This document shows, one piece after another, positions 34,734-47,336 of a DNA stretch of 64,000 nt; the first letter of the stretch is position 1; every line of letters begins with the position of its first letter. Under the pieces are notes generated by a model. That model ran no database searches. It saw only the letters and a list, made by a program, of their open reading frames with translations, and was not told the DNA's origin. Both the position numbers and the translations under genes were made by a program. This DNA is from Tetradesmus obliquus (lineage: Eukaryota; Chlorophyta; Chlorophyceae; Sphaeropleales; Scenedesmaceae). Location: assembly GCA_030272155.1 (NCBI GenBank), contig CP126204.1:1-64000 (forward strand), read 5' to 3'.

Positions 34734-37587
34734 GGGCGGGGGGTGGCTGCTGTGCGCTCGTGGTTGGCGTGTGTGCTTTGAATGGGTTGCCTGGCTGCCA
34801 GTGACCCCTGGGTGTACAGCTGTGTGTGCAAATGAGGGGGTTGCAGGATGGCGTTATGTGTGTGTAGCAGTGTGCACACGTGCAGTGTGGCGCGCAGGTC
34901 ATGTATTGTGTGGGGACCTGATGTTCGTGATAGTGAGTGTTTCTGTCAAGAAGACGTGGTGCCTGGCGTAAGCACATCGGCTGGAGTGAGGTGCTTGTCT
35001 TTGTGTTGACAGTCATGGCTGGCGGCCTGCTGCCCTGGCCTCATGTTGGCTCGGTACTGGTGACAAGCGTGTGCGGTGGTCTAGGCATTGCTGCTCATGA
35101 TGCACTTGTGCCTACGGGTGCATGTGGTCCTGCAAGGCACAGATGCCGGCGCACACACAGCAGCCCGGCGTGTGATGTGCTACAGCTTGCAGGCACCGCA
35201 TGCCTGCTGGTGTCGTGGGCGCGTCCCACGCGTCACTATGTTCCGTTGCATTGTAGGGATGGGGGTGGGTGCCCTTGTTGCTGGTCAGGGAATGCCGTGC
35301 AACTGTGTGGGTGGCATGCTGTGTGTGTGCTGCTTGCTTGCATGCATGCGTGCACCTTGCCTTTCTTCTATGGCCTTCATATGTCCCAAAATGAGGACCT
35401 TTTGATGGGATTGTGGTTTGCGACTGCGCTGATCAGTGGTGGCTGCCGCCATGTCTGGCGGTAGCTCAGCATCTGTTGGCGCATCCTACTCGCAGCTGCA
35501 CCGCATGCTGGAGTGCGGGCGTGAGGGAGATGCTGCTCCATGCACCTGCTATGGATGCTGCTTGAGTGCGCGCATTTGTTGCACGATTGCCACACATATG
35601 TTGTATGTTTGGAGCTTCAAGTGCTTGTGTACTATAGCGCATGTGCATGCATGCGGTGACCTGCCAGTGTGAGGGGCGCGCTGCGGGTTGACAGCATGGC
35701 TGCTGCGCTGGATGGCCGGATGCATGCTGGACATGCTGTTTGTGATGTATGTCAGGTGTAGCGGAGGGGTGTTGGGTAGTTGACATTGAGGCTGCACCTG
35801 CTGCGCTTGTGCTGCCACATATGCAGCCGTGCCAAGTCGTGCATGTATCATAGCCATCTGTGAGGGTGTACTCGTGTGAGCCGTGGCTGAACTGTATGCT
35901 GCTGCGCTGGCAAAACAGCCGAGAGCATCAGTGTTGGTGCTACGCCAGCCACATGCGCGGCCCAGTGTCGTGATCAGGCATTTTTGACCTTGAGACAGCA
36001 CCCCGCCACATGGCTCCTTCGGCATCGGTCAGCACTTTCGGAGGGCATCATTGTGGCAGCCGTGTCACACAGCCTTATGCTACTCCACTTGACAGCAATT
36101 TGTCGATGCACTTTTGGCAGCCTAGATGTTTACCAGGATGATGAACGAACTGCAAATTATGTCCTTTGCTGCAGTGGCCTTGCCTGTTATTTTGGGCGAA
36201 GGGACAGGACATGTTGGCACTGAACAGGCTTGGCCGATGATGTCTGCATCACCGACACCACAGCCGTTTTGCCGTCTTGATGTTGCCACCCTCATGCTGT
36301 GCCGTTTGTGCACAAGCATGATGCGTTTTGCTGACTGCAGATATCTAGAGAGGTAGTCCAAGGCATGTGTTGCTGTGCGTGCCCTGTTACGCGAGCATGC
36401 ACGTGGCCACGCATTGTATTCGGTGTGGTCATACCAGGTTTTGGGTTGCGACATTATTGGGTGATTTTGAACATTGGTACATCAGCTGGTCAAAGTGTGG
36501 CGTCCACTCCCTTTTGGCACAAGTTGTGTCCCAAACATACAGGCAGTACAGGATACTTGTCATTGGGTCCATTGACCTGTGCATACAGTCACCAACATCT
36601 TGGTTGACCGCCAGCTCATTGACTAAGCACATCGTGCGTGTGTGTGACGGCTCAGCTGGCTGAGCTGCTGTTACAGGAAAGGGCGTGGTGTCCTTGCACA
36701 AAATGTAACATCCACACTACGTACGCGACCGCAAGGCTGCAGGGTATCAGCTTGTGCACTCAAATGCACAGCATTGCAGCAGGGCCCCGTCTGCGCTGCA
36801 TGCACTGCCCACCCGCCCATCGCCCTCTGGTGCCTGAGCCACCCCAAAGACAGACTGTACAGTACAGGCATACATGTATGCTGAGCGTGAACAGCGCCGC
36901 AGCCTCGGCAGCTGCTAGATCTGCCAGTGGTCATCAAGAACTTCAACCACCCAATCGCGCGTGACACGACGGTGCCAGCGACAGTTCAGCCAGCTGCATC
37001 CTACATACCACAGAGACAATCCGACAATGTCAGGCCAGAGGCAGTCATCATCATGCAAGCTTCAAGTTGATGGTCGTGCATACAAGTACACAATGCTGCA
37101 ACCTACATGCTCTGTGAGCACAAATGAGTGATGCTGAGCATCACATGTAATGCGCCGATCCCTTTTCAGAGAAGATGAATGCAGCGCAGAGCAATGAAAC
37201 GCACTGAACGTGAAGGCAGTTGTCAATTGCTGCCAGCCATACCGCACAAAAGAAACCCGCCAAAAAAACACCAACACAGCACCATCATGGTAGGCTACCA
37301 TCATGAAGCTGAACAATGTGAACGCCATTCAATGATGTTGTTGCAGCAGCTGCTTTGCCCTTGCACGCGTCAGCATCACATCGACCTTCAGCTGCTTGCC
37401 ACCTGGCACAGCTGCGCCTGCGGCTTCACTGGGCTGCCGCTTGCCGTCAGTAGTCTCCCCTGCTGCTGCTGCCCTGCTGCCCTGCTGCCCTGCCTGCCCT
37501 TCCCACTGACCTCTGCTTCTTGGGCTGTTGCGCCTGCATGCACAGGTGCAGGTGCTGCTGCTGCTGCTGCTGCTGGGGCGGCTGCTG
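34734..37587. other. TG-rich gene-poor region
   Basis: 2.85 kb without a recognisable exon. The plus strand is rich in TG/GTG dinucleotides, especially 34740-36600, unlike the CAG-dominated flanks. It may be a long 3' UTR of the phosphatase gene or a noncoding transcript. None of the open frames in it resembles a known protein. Confidence 0.45.
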
Positions 37588-38954
37588 TCACGATGCGCTG
37601 CGGCGCCGCTTGGTGCGGGGCTGGTGGTCATAAGCAGGGTAGGTGATGGCATGGCCTGCACACACAGGGCACAAGTGCAGCGTCCCGACGCAACATAGCT
37701 GCTGGATGCAGTGTGGCATGTGCACAGCTGAGGGTGAGTGCTCGCGGCGACATCCAGCCTGTCTGCCTCAGCTGTGGAACTGCTGCCACTCGGTGCAAAC
37801 AGTGCATCGTCTGTCTTTCACCTTGGGTCCAAAGTTGCTGCAGTATGATGCTGGCTGATGAGCACAGCATCCCACCACCTGCTGACCACCTGCTGCGTAT
37901 TCGCACCTGTCACCTTGGCGAAGCGTGTCAGCTTGTGCGCTATCGGTGGCTTGCCTGCTGCCGTGATGTGCGCCACCTGCCAGCCGCGCACCAGCAGCGC
38001 GTCGCTGATGAGGCTGCGGTGGCAGCTGAAGTACATCTGCGGCAGCCAGCAGCAAGGGAAAACGGCCACGCGCAGCCGCCTTCAGAGAAGCCAGCCCTGA
38101 GGCTGCATCAAGCGATTTCTACTCTGAGGCTCTCTGCCAGTGCGGGAAGGCGGAAGGCAGAGCTTGAAACAACAACGGCGCTAACATGTTTGCAACAACA
38201 AGGGCGGACAGCTGGTTGCCACTGAGCAGAGACCCACACCTCGCTCACTGGCGCAGTGGGTGCAGAGCAGTGAGTGGCCGAAAACCTCCCACAAACTGCC
38301 AACATAAATGTGTGTTGCTGCTGCGGCAGCACTCACCATCTCAGCGCACATGTATGCTGCTGGCCCCCGTGCCTCTGCTGCCTGCAGGAGCAGCTGCAGG
38401 CCATCACTGAAGCTTTGACTCTGCATGTAGTCGGCATATCCTGCACAATGCGGTGATGCAGCGTTCTACGGTGAATGGTACATGCCAGCCATGCAGAGTC
38501 CACCACCCGCGGCTTCTGCTGCTGCTGCCGGACAGCAGCGCTGCATGGCAAGCATCACATCTGGCGTAGCTGTGCTTCGCATAATGCACACTAAAATTGG
38601 CTACCCACCTCTGAAGGAGGCGTTGTCCCAGCCTGCATTTAGCTCGGAGGCCCTGTCACGCTTGCGGAGCCCGCCCAGCTGCTGGCCCAGCCACATGTAC
38701 TGCAGCCCGAGGCCCGGCAGCTGCTCCGCCAGCCGCTCCCTGTTGAACTGCGAGTTGGTGCCGGACTTGGGGATGGTGCGCACGTCCACTAGTAGCTTCA
38801 CGCCATGCTCCTGCAGGGCAGCCACGAGCTCTGGCAGAGTGCGGGTGCTGTGGCCTATCGTAAACACCGCGTGCGTCATACTGGCTGCTTGAATCGGGAT
38901 CGACAGCAAATACGATCTATGAGATGCCATGAGCTCGCCTGGTGTCCTCGACAT
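37588..38954 (-). CDS. DUF488-family protein
   Basis: DUF488 proteins are small, mostly bacterial, and of unproven function. Four exons join in frame to 215 aa: 38954-38609, 38440-38337, 38036-37907 and 37655-37588. Family motifs in order are FTIGHSTRTLPELVAALQEH, VDVRTIPKSGTNSQFNRE, LGGLR, GWDNASFRGYADYMQS, YMCAEM, FSCHRSLISDALLVRGWQV, AHKLTRFAKV and ITYPAYD. The conserved Cys of CAE and the CHR motif are present. The C-terminus KRRRSAS is basic. The ATG at 38954 adds 25 residues before the domain; an in-frame ATG at 38879 (MTHAVFTIGHSTR) would start exactly at the domain and may be the true start. Four introns-worth of splicing logic show it is a nuclear gene, not contamination. Confidence 0.9.
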
Positions 38955-40010
38955 AACTCAGGTAGGGCTTTACGCAGCGCTGACGTGTACGACCTCACTT
39001 CTCCGTAACCAACAAATCTTGTGAACAAGCCCAATATCCACAATCCTTGCAGGAAACTGAAGCTAATGATAACTAAGCTGCGCCAGGACAACACACATAC
39101 CAAGGAGGTGGTGCATCACCTCATCAAGAGCCGCCTTGCCCTGTGGCATCCACGACCCAGCACTGACTCAGCTGACTGGTGCCGCAGGACGCTGACTCAC
39201 ATGCGCATGGCTTACTGTGCAGTCCAGCAAACAAGCCTGATGACCATGTCAGCTGACTCATTACATGAACTGTCTAACCATGCCTGCGCTGTCCAGGGTA
39301 CCACAAGCCACATACAGACTGCTGAAGCTCGCGGTTCTCCACAACTGTGCAAGCGCCATACCACGTCCACTGTGCAGCATACACGCTGTACCAAGGGACA
39401 ATCACGCGTACATGCCCCCCCCCCCCCCCGCCTCTCCACCCCCACATCACCGCGCCACCACCCGTCTCTCAGCAGATACAATCACACACTTGCTGTTATA
39501 CGACGACACAAGCAGGGCCACACCCGCCCACAACCCCTGCTGTGCCTGCCACTACAGCAGCAGCCGCTACAGCAGCAGCAGTAGTGTCAGCTGCATGGCT
39601 GGCTACGCTGCGCTGCTGTGCCTGCCGCCAGCCCTGGCAAGGATCACAGCAGCGGAAGCCAGCACTGCCAACGCGTGCCGCCCACATCATGCGGCTGCCC
39701 ACATTGCATTTAGTGTCAAAGTCAATCACACGCGCCCCTGGTCACCTCGCTCAACAGTTTCAGAGACCGTCCATGAAGCGCATCCCCATGCACACCCACG
39801 CCATGCAAACACACACCCATGCATGCATCCACACCTGCAGTGCCACCACTGCCACCCACTCAGCCCCCTCAGCAGCCACAGCAGCAGCGCCTCGCAGCGC
39901 CGCCAAAACCGTCTCGCAGCCGCCTCACAGCCGCCTCACAGCAAAATGCAAACTCCCTGTTAGCAGCTGCCTGCCGCCCACATTCACATGGTGAAGGTGG
40001 AGGACATGCC
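38955..40010. other. Intergenic region, HDAC 3' side to DUF488 promoter
   Basis: 1.05 kb with CA-rich and C-homopolymer stretches (run of C near 39415-39429). Long open frames here are proline/histidine/threonine low-complexity readings without family similarity. Confidence 0.45.
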
Positions 40011-40252
40011 TCACATGGAGAAGGTGGACGACAGCGTGGGCGCGGCAGACAGCGGCATCTCGCCACTCGCGCCCACACCCTCCGCCTGCAGCTGCCGGCG
40101 CAGCGCAGCCAGCAGCGCGCCATCTCCGTTGGCACCGCTGCCGCCAGCCGCCAGCCCTCCCGCAGCGCCGCTGCCGCTGGGGCTGGACACGCTGCCATCA
40201 CGCAGCATGCTGGCCGCGCCAGACCCGGGCGCAAACAGCAAGCCACCGCCAC

Positions 40253-40293
<41 letters not shown>

Positions 40294-43200
40294 CCCGGTG
40301 GCGCGCCGATGAAGCTCCAGCCTGCTGCTGCTGCGAAGGGGTCAAACATGCCGCCACTGCCGCCGCTGCCAGCAACAGCGAACAGGCCGTCACCTGCTGA
40401 TGTGGCAGGCCTGGCTGGGCTGGCGGCTGGGCGGTGGCTCGGCTGCATGGAGGCATCAGGCTGCTGCTGCTGCTGCTGCTGTGCAGGGCCGAACGCTGCT
40501 GTGCCTGCAAGACTCCTGTCAGCAGCCTGCGGCAGCGGCGACGGCTGCATCTGCTGCCGTGCAGACCATCCGTTGACGGGAGAATGCTGCTGCTGCTGCT
40601 GCTGCTGCTGCTGTGGTGAGGGCTGCGGCTGCGGTCCAAACATTGGCACGCCATTTGGCACCATCCTAAACCCTGGCACAGGTGCTTGTGGTGATGGTTG
40701 CTGGCGCTGCTGCTGCTGCTGCTGCTGCTGCCGCGTCTGCTGCTCAGGCCCAAACTCCATTGGCTGCTGCCCATTGCTACCACCACCACTAGCAGCCAGC
40801 TGCTGCTGCTGCAGTGGTGGCTGCTGCCCTGCCAGGCCTGCTGCTGGCAGCCGCATGAGGCCGCTGCTGCCAGGCGGGGGGATGGAGTTGATGCGCCACA
40901 CATGCAGCTCATCAGGCTCGCCAGCAGCAGAAAATGGCTGCCGCCCTGCGGGCGCCTGCGTAGGCTGGTCCCAAACCTGTCGCTGCTCCCGCTGCTGCTG
41001 TTGCTCTTGCTGCTCGTCCTGCTGCTCTTGGTAGCACCCTGGTTGGTGTGGCACGTGTGTCGGGTGCGGCAGGTGTCGCGCGTGGCTCATGCTGTGTGCA
41101 GCTGAGGGGTGGCTCATGCTGTGTGCAGCTGAGGGGTGGCTCAGCGCGCCCAGGCTGCTGCCACCCAAGCAGCGCCAGTGCCTGACGTGGACACGACAAC
41201 AACAGCAGCAGCAGCAGCAGCAGGTTAATTCAGTGGAGTGCACAGCAATGCCGGCCCCAGCTGCCCGTTGCGGCATCGCTGCAAGCATGGCAGCCTGCAC
41301 ACCGGCACGCTTGCATAAAGGACCACGCACCCAAACTAGCATGCCACCATGCCCAACATACTCTTCAGCAGCCACTGCTATCCCTCCCCCGCACCTGGCC
41401 TGCACCGCCAGGGCGGCGTGTATGCCTGCCAGCCCCACGCGTGTGGGGATGAGCGGGCCAGCCAGCCGCCCGGTGGCCTCCCCCAGCAGCACCCGCATGC
41501 AGGCCTCCACGCTGGCAGCCGTGGCGGCCAGGTTGTAGCCCCCCTCCAGCAGCAGCACCAGGGGGGCCAGCGGCTGCAGCAGCGCGGTCATGTGGCCGTA
41601 GCAGGCGGGGCTGACGTGGCAGCCGCCCAGCGGGTCACCGTGAGCCTGGGGAATAGGGGACATTGTAGGCAGGGAAGCAGCTGTTGAGGTGTGCAGGGTA
41701 TGGCCACTGGCAGTAGTGACATGCTTGAAACAGGCGGACAGCACTCTGCCAGCTGCAGAGCACGTTGCCTGGCTACTGCACTGCAGCAGGCTGCTTGCGA
41801 CGCAAAGGTCAAGCAGCCAAGATACAAACCAACAGCTGCTTGGCAGTCAAAATGCAGCAGCAGCATCCTATTGGCATGGCGCAGGCATCATCATCGTGTG
41901 CATCGTCCTCACCGCGTCAAAGCCTGCAGACACGATGATGAGGTGGGGCGAGAACTCGTACAGGATGGGCAGCAGCCTGAGGGGTTGGCGGCAGCGTGAG
42001 AGAAAAGGGGGTGCGGGCGGGGGTGCGGGCGGGGTGACGCAGGAGTAAGGCAGCTGCTTGCATCGCCTAATCGCATGTGCATGCTGCTGCTGCTGGCCGC
42101 TCGATGGCTGTCAATTGCAGCTACACGCACACACAGCTCGCCCCACACTCGGCCACATGTGCTGTGCAGCCACCGCGCAACAGCAAAACTCACAAAGCCT
42201 GCCACATGCCGCCCACAATCAACAACAATAGTTTTCAAAGCACTCTAAGCCATCAAAATAGGCTGCCCAATGCAGCTGCATAAGTGTAGGTTATATGCCT
42301 GCAGGTTTCAGTCGAGAGGGCGACAGCTCCATTTATTGAACTGTCGAGACTCGGCAGAAAGCCGAGCGGAGCTCGGCTTTCTGCCGAATCGAGAGTTCAA
42401 TGAATGGAGCGGAGCCGTCGAGACGGAACCTGCAGGCTTCTAACCTACTTATGCCGCGAAAGCAACACGTTCAACTTCTAGTTACGTTTACTTCTTGTTA
42501 ATGCACTGTTGACTTTTGTGTAATGCACTGTTGACTTTGTATAATGCACTGTTGACTTTTTTTATAATGCACTGTTGATAGAGCTAGGCGTGCCACACAT
42601 GCCAGGTTCACCAGACTCGCCCCTTTCACCAGGTTTGACTGAACCCAGCCTGGCCACACCAACCAGGTTCACCACATCCACCCCTTTCACCAGATTTCAC
42701 TGAAAGCCAGCCTGGCAACACCCACCAGGTTCACCCCCTTCCACCAGGTTCACCAGGCTGACTGAAAACCAAGCTAGCCAGACCCACCAGGTTCACCCCT
42801 TTCACCCCTTTCACCAGGTTTGAGGGAAACCAGGCTAGCCAGACCCACCAGGTTCACCCCTTTCACCCCTTTCACCAGGTTTGAGGGAAACCAGGCTAGC
42901 CAGACCCACCAGGTTCGCCCCTTTCACCAGTGTTTCCAGTCAAACCTGGTGACAGGGGTGAAAGGGGTGAACCTGGTGGGTCTGGCTAGCCTGGTTTCCC
43001 TCAAACCTGGTGAAAGGGGTGAAAGGGGTGAACCTGGTGGGTCTGGCTAGCCTGGTTTCCCTCAAACCTGGTGAAAGGGGTGAAAGGGGCGAACCTGGTG
43101 GGTCTGGCTAGCTTGGTTTTCAGTCAACCTGGTGAACCTGGTGGAAGGGGTGAACCTGGTGGAAGGGGTGAACCTGGTTGGTCTGGCTAGCCTGGTTTAC

Positions 43201-43718
43201 ACTCACACCTGGTGAACCTGGTGGAAGGGGTGAACCTGGTGGGTCCGCCCAGCCTAGTTTACAGTCTAACCTGGTGAACCTTCTAAAAGGGGTGAACCTG
43301 GTTGGTCTGGTTATCCTGGTTTTCAGTCAAACCTGGTGAAAGGGGTGAATCTGGTGAACCTGATAACACTACTCCTGTGTTTCTTTCTCACAAGTCCTCT
43401 ACATATAAGGAAATCAACAGTGCATTACTATGTTTCTGCTGTTGTGTTGATTTCTCTTAAAAACAATCTTGAGTGGTATAACACACTCTTTTTGCACTAG
43501 CTTCCTGCCCCTGGCCTGCCCCCCACCCCCCACCCCCCACCCCCAACCCGCCTCCCACAACCGCCCACTCACACTCTGCTGAAGGCTGCCATGTAGTCAG
43601 CGTCACCAGGCCCGGGCCCGTCCCAGGCCACGTTCACGCAGCCGCCCAGCCCAGCCCCGCAGCCCACCTCCTCGGGGTGGCCCGTGCCGGGGAAGAAGCT
43701 GCCGTGGTCGTACCTGAC

Positions 43719-43770
<52 letters not shown>

Positions 43771-45120
43771 GACATGGTGTGATGGTGCTGATGGAGCATG
43801 AGGCACCCGGCCGTGCAGGGGCTGACAGTGGACCGCGCTGAGATGGCTGACCAGGTCGCCCGCATGCTGCCTGGACTGAGCCATGCGCTGCTGCTCCAGT
43901 TGGCAAGTTACATGCCGCCTCCTGCCCATCGCACAACGGCCCCCCCCGCTGGCGCACTGCCCCCGCCCTCCCCCTCCCCCCCCCCCCCCCCCCCCCGCCC
44001 TTCTCTCGCAACACCCCCCCACCTGTGCAGTGAGGCGTAGAGCACGCTGGGCTCCTGCTCAAAGATGGCCTGCGTGCCGTTGCCGTGGTGCACGTCCCAG
44101 TCCAGCACCACCACACGGTGAGCGCCAGCAGCCTGAGCCATATTGCATAAATCAGCAGCAGCATGCACAGGCAAGGGCAAGCAACAGCAGCAGCAGTGTA
44201 CAGCTAGCGGCAGGTGTGATCAGTGCACAGTGCTGGTGCATCCATGGCTGCTGTGCTGCAGCTCAGGCAGCGCTGCACCAGATGCTGCCCGCTATGACGC
44301 CTGAGCCGCATGCAACCCCATGACGCACAGAGCAGCGCAGGCAGACACTGCTGCTGCAGCTGCTGCTGGCGCTACTGATGCTGCTGCTGCCGCGCACCTG
44401 TGCCGCGCGTGCCGCCACTGCTGCGTTGTTGAAGTAGCAGAAGCCCATGGCCAGCCCACCCTGGGGGGAGAGGGGGGGGGGACAGGCAACACAGCAGCAA
44501 ACGTCAACTGCTAGCGTCGTGCAGCAACGTCTTGAAGAGAGTATCACCTGGCAACGCAGAATACCTCGCCGGCAAATTCCTGGACTGAACCTAGCAGGCC
44601 AGAACGCAGACAACCAGGCATCTGCACACGAACGTGTGTACTGTACGTTTTTTGGACGCTTCAATAGCCTGCTTGCATGCAACTGATGCAATTTTTATGT
44701 CAACAACTGAGATATGGCACTGCTGAGATATGACCACCCAGCCCAGCCTCAGATATGCTCAGACGTGAGTGAAGCCACCACACACACGCACGCGCAGTCA
44801 GCGCACCTCTGCATGGTGCCCCGGGGGCCGTATGATGGCCGCCCCGCAGGGCGCCTCGCCCCTTGCCACCGCCACCGCCACGTCAATGGCCCCCCCAGCA
44901 GCCATGGCCGCGCACTCGTACGTGGCTGGCCCCAGGTAGCAGTCCAGGATGTGTCCCGCACCCAGCTGGCTGCCGTGGGACACACCAGCAGCTGTGTCCC
45001 CGCCTGCTGCGGCTGACTGTAGCACGTGACTGTCCCGCGGCAGTGCCAGGTGGCCTGCGGCTGCTGCGGCGGCTGCAGCAGACGTGTGTGCTGGCAGCGC
45101 ACATGGGCTGGATGGTGATA

Positions 45121-45155
<35 letters not shown>

Positions 45156-46464
45156 CTGCTGCTGCTGCTGAGGTCAGGGCTGACCATGGCACTGCGCGGG
45201 TCGCCTGCAGGTTAAGCGACACAAGCAGAAAGGGCAACACATAGCTCTCATGCGTGCAGCGTTCATATGGCTTCAGCAGCAAATGTGTAAGCACTGTAAC
45301 TTGGCTGGGGAGAAAGCACGCAAGGTGGCAGCCCCAACCACGTATGCTGCTGATGGTTCTGTCAATTGCGCAAACCAGGTGGCCGTGGCAGTGCATGGGC
45401 GCATGGAGGGCCAGCGCAGCGTCATTGTGAGCGCCAAACAAGCCCAGGCAAGGCACACCAGGGCCTAACATGCTTCTTTGCAGCACGCTGCTCACCTGCT
45501 GCTGGCGACGCATGCGGCTGCGGTGACCGTGGGCTCTGCTGCTGCTGCTGGCTGCGTGCTGCTGCTGCTGCTGCCGCCGCCTCCTGCTGCTGCAGCTTGC
45601 TGGCTGCGGCCACCTCCCGGATCAGGGCCAGCTCATGCACAGCAGCCAGCTCCTCAACAGACGCGGCACGGCACGGGATCTGGCCACACACCAACAGCAA
45701 GAAAGAACAGCAGCAGCAGCAAGCGGGCGTGGGACAAGCGGCACCAGCAGCGCTCTGTACGGCACACTGCCGCTGCTGCAGATTGCTTTATTTTCATGCG
45801 CTAAGTGCTGCCAGCGCCGCTTCCTTGTTTGCTTGCAACACGTTCAGCAACAAGCGGCAGCGCAGCAGCTGCTGCCAGTCTGCAAGCAGTGCGCCGCACC
45901 CAGGCATGTTTGCTGCCCCTGCTGCAACAACAACAGCACTATCCCCCCCCCCCCTCACCCGTCTGCAGCGGCCCGCCAGCCCCGTGGCAGCCAGCCGCGC
46001 CATGACCGCTGCTGCGCGCTCGGGGCGCTCCGGGTGGCTGTTGTCGCCCGGGGGGCAGTGCCGCAGCAGGCCCTCGTCCCACGCCAACAGCGGGAGACTG
46101 CGCGACAGGTCAGGGCGGCTGCCAGTGGCGCTGCCATGCGCAGAATGTGCCGCGGCGGCTGCTGCTGCTGCCACAAACGGCTGCGCGCACAGCAGCGGGC
46201 AGCAGCGAGGAGCAGGCAAGAGAGTTGGCGGCGCAGTGCAGCGGCAGAGCCGATGCATGCAGCGCTGGATGCATCCTGTCACAAATTCACGCAAATGTTT
46301 GGTCGTCGACACGTGGCAAGCAGAGCGAACCGTGTTCAGGCAGTGCTGCTGCGACAGGGAGCTGGAAGCTTTACAGGCCCAGCACAATAGCGCTGGTGCC
46401 CTGGCTGCTGCATCAGTCCCCTGTCAACCCCCCACCCGCCCACCCAGCGCCCCCCCCCTAAACA

Positions 46465-46504
<40 letters not shown>

Positions 46505-47295
46505 CCCACGCACGCACGCATGCACGCACGCACGCACGCACGCACACACAAACTAGCCGCGCCCCCCTCACCCGCCCTGAGCCGCGTGCGCTGGCAGCCA
46601 GCCTGCTGGGCAGCGTCCCCGCCATCAGCGCGGCGTCATCAGCCAGCCGGTGCCCGCAGCTGCTGCACACGGCATCGACCGCCTCGCGCTGCTGCTGCTG
46701 CTCCTCCCTGCCGCCCGGCTGATGATGCGCCGCAGCTGCTGCCTCGCCAGCAGCCTCGCTGCCGCCACCCTGCTGCTGCTGCTGCTGCTTGACGCCCTGC
46801 ATGCCGCCACCAGCCACTGCATCATCATCTTCCGGCTCCGAGTCGATCCCGCTCATCAGCGGCGCGGTGCAGTTGAGGCACACGTCCAGCGCCTCAGCAG
46901 CGCCAGCAGCGCCAGCAGCCATCTGTGCCAGCAGCAGTGCCAGGGGGTCACCCGGCTCCAGGTCGTCAAACAGGCCCCCGCCCTCGCCAGCAGCCTCCAG
47001 CATGGCAGCGTCACGGCTGGTGCGGCGGCCACCACGGCCAGGCTGCTGCTGCTGCTGCGCCTCGTCAGCAGCAGCAGGTGATTGTGCTGATGCGCCAACC
47101 GCTTGCTCTTCCTCCATTGCAGCGTCATCCGCCTGGCTGCCCAGCCTGTCAGGGGCGCCGGGGCTGTACCGCGCATCATAGTGCTGCTGCTGCTGTTGCT
47201 GCTGCTGCTGTGGTGGTGGGTGTGCGCCGGGCCAGGGCTGGAGGGAGGTGGGCGCGCTCAGCCCACCAGGGCCCGCGGTGCTCATGCGCCGCTCA

Positions 47296-47336
<41 letters not shown>

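Noticed and set aside
42600..43375. CRISPR-like array of regularly spaced repeats
   Set aside because: Units are directly adjacent and degenerate with no unique spacers, the two halves are inverted copies, and the context is a nuclear intron.
46458..46571. Extension of HDAC exon 1 into an alternating VRACVRAC reading
   Set aside because: This is the CGCA microsatellite read past a good splice donor at 46571; the catalytic domain continues in phase from exon 2.
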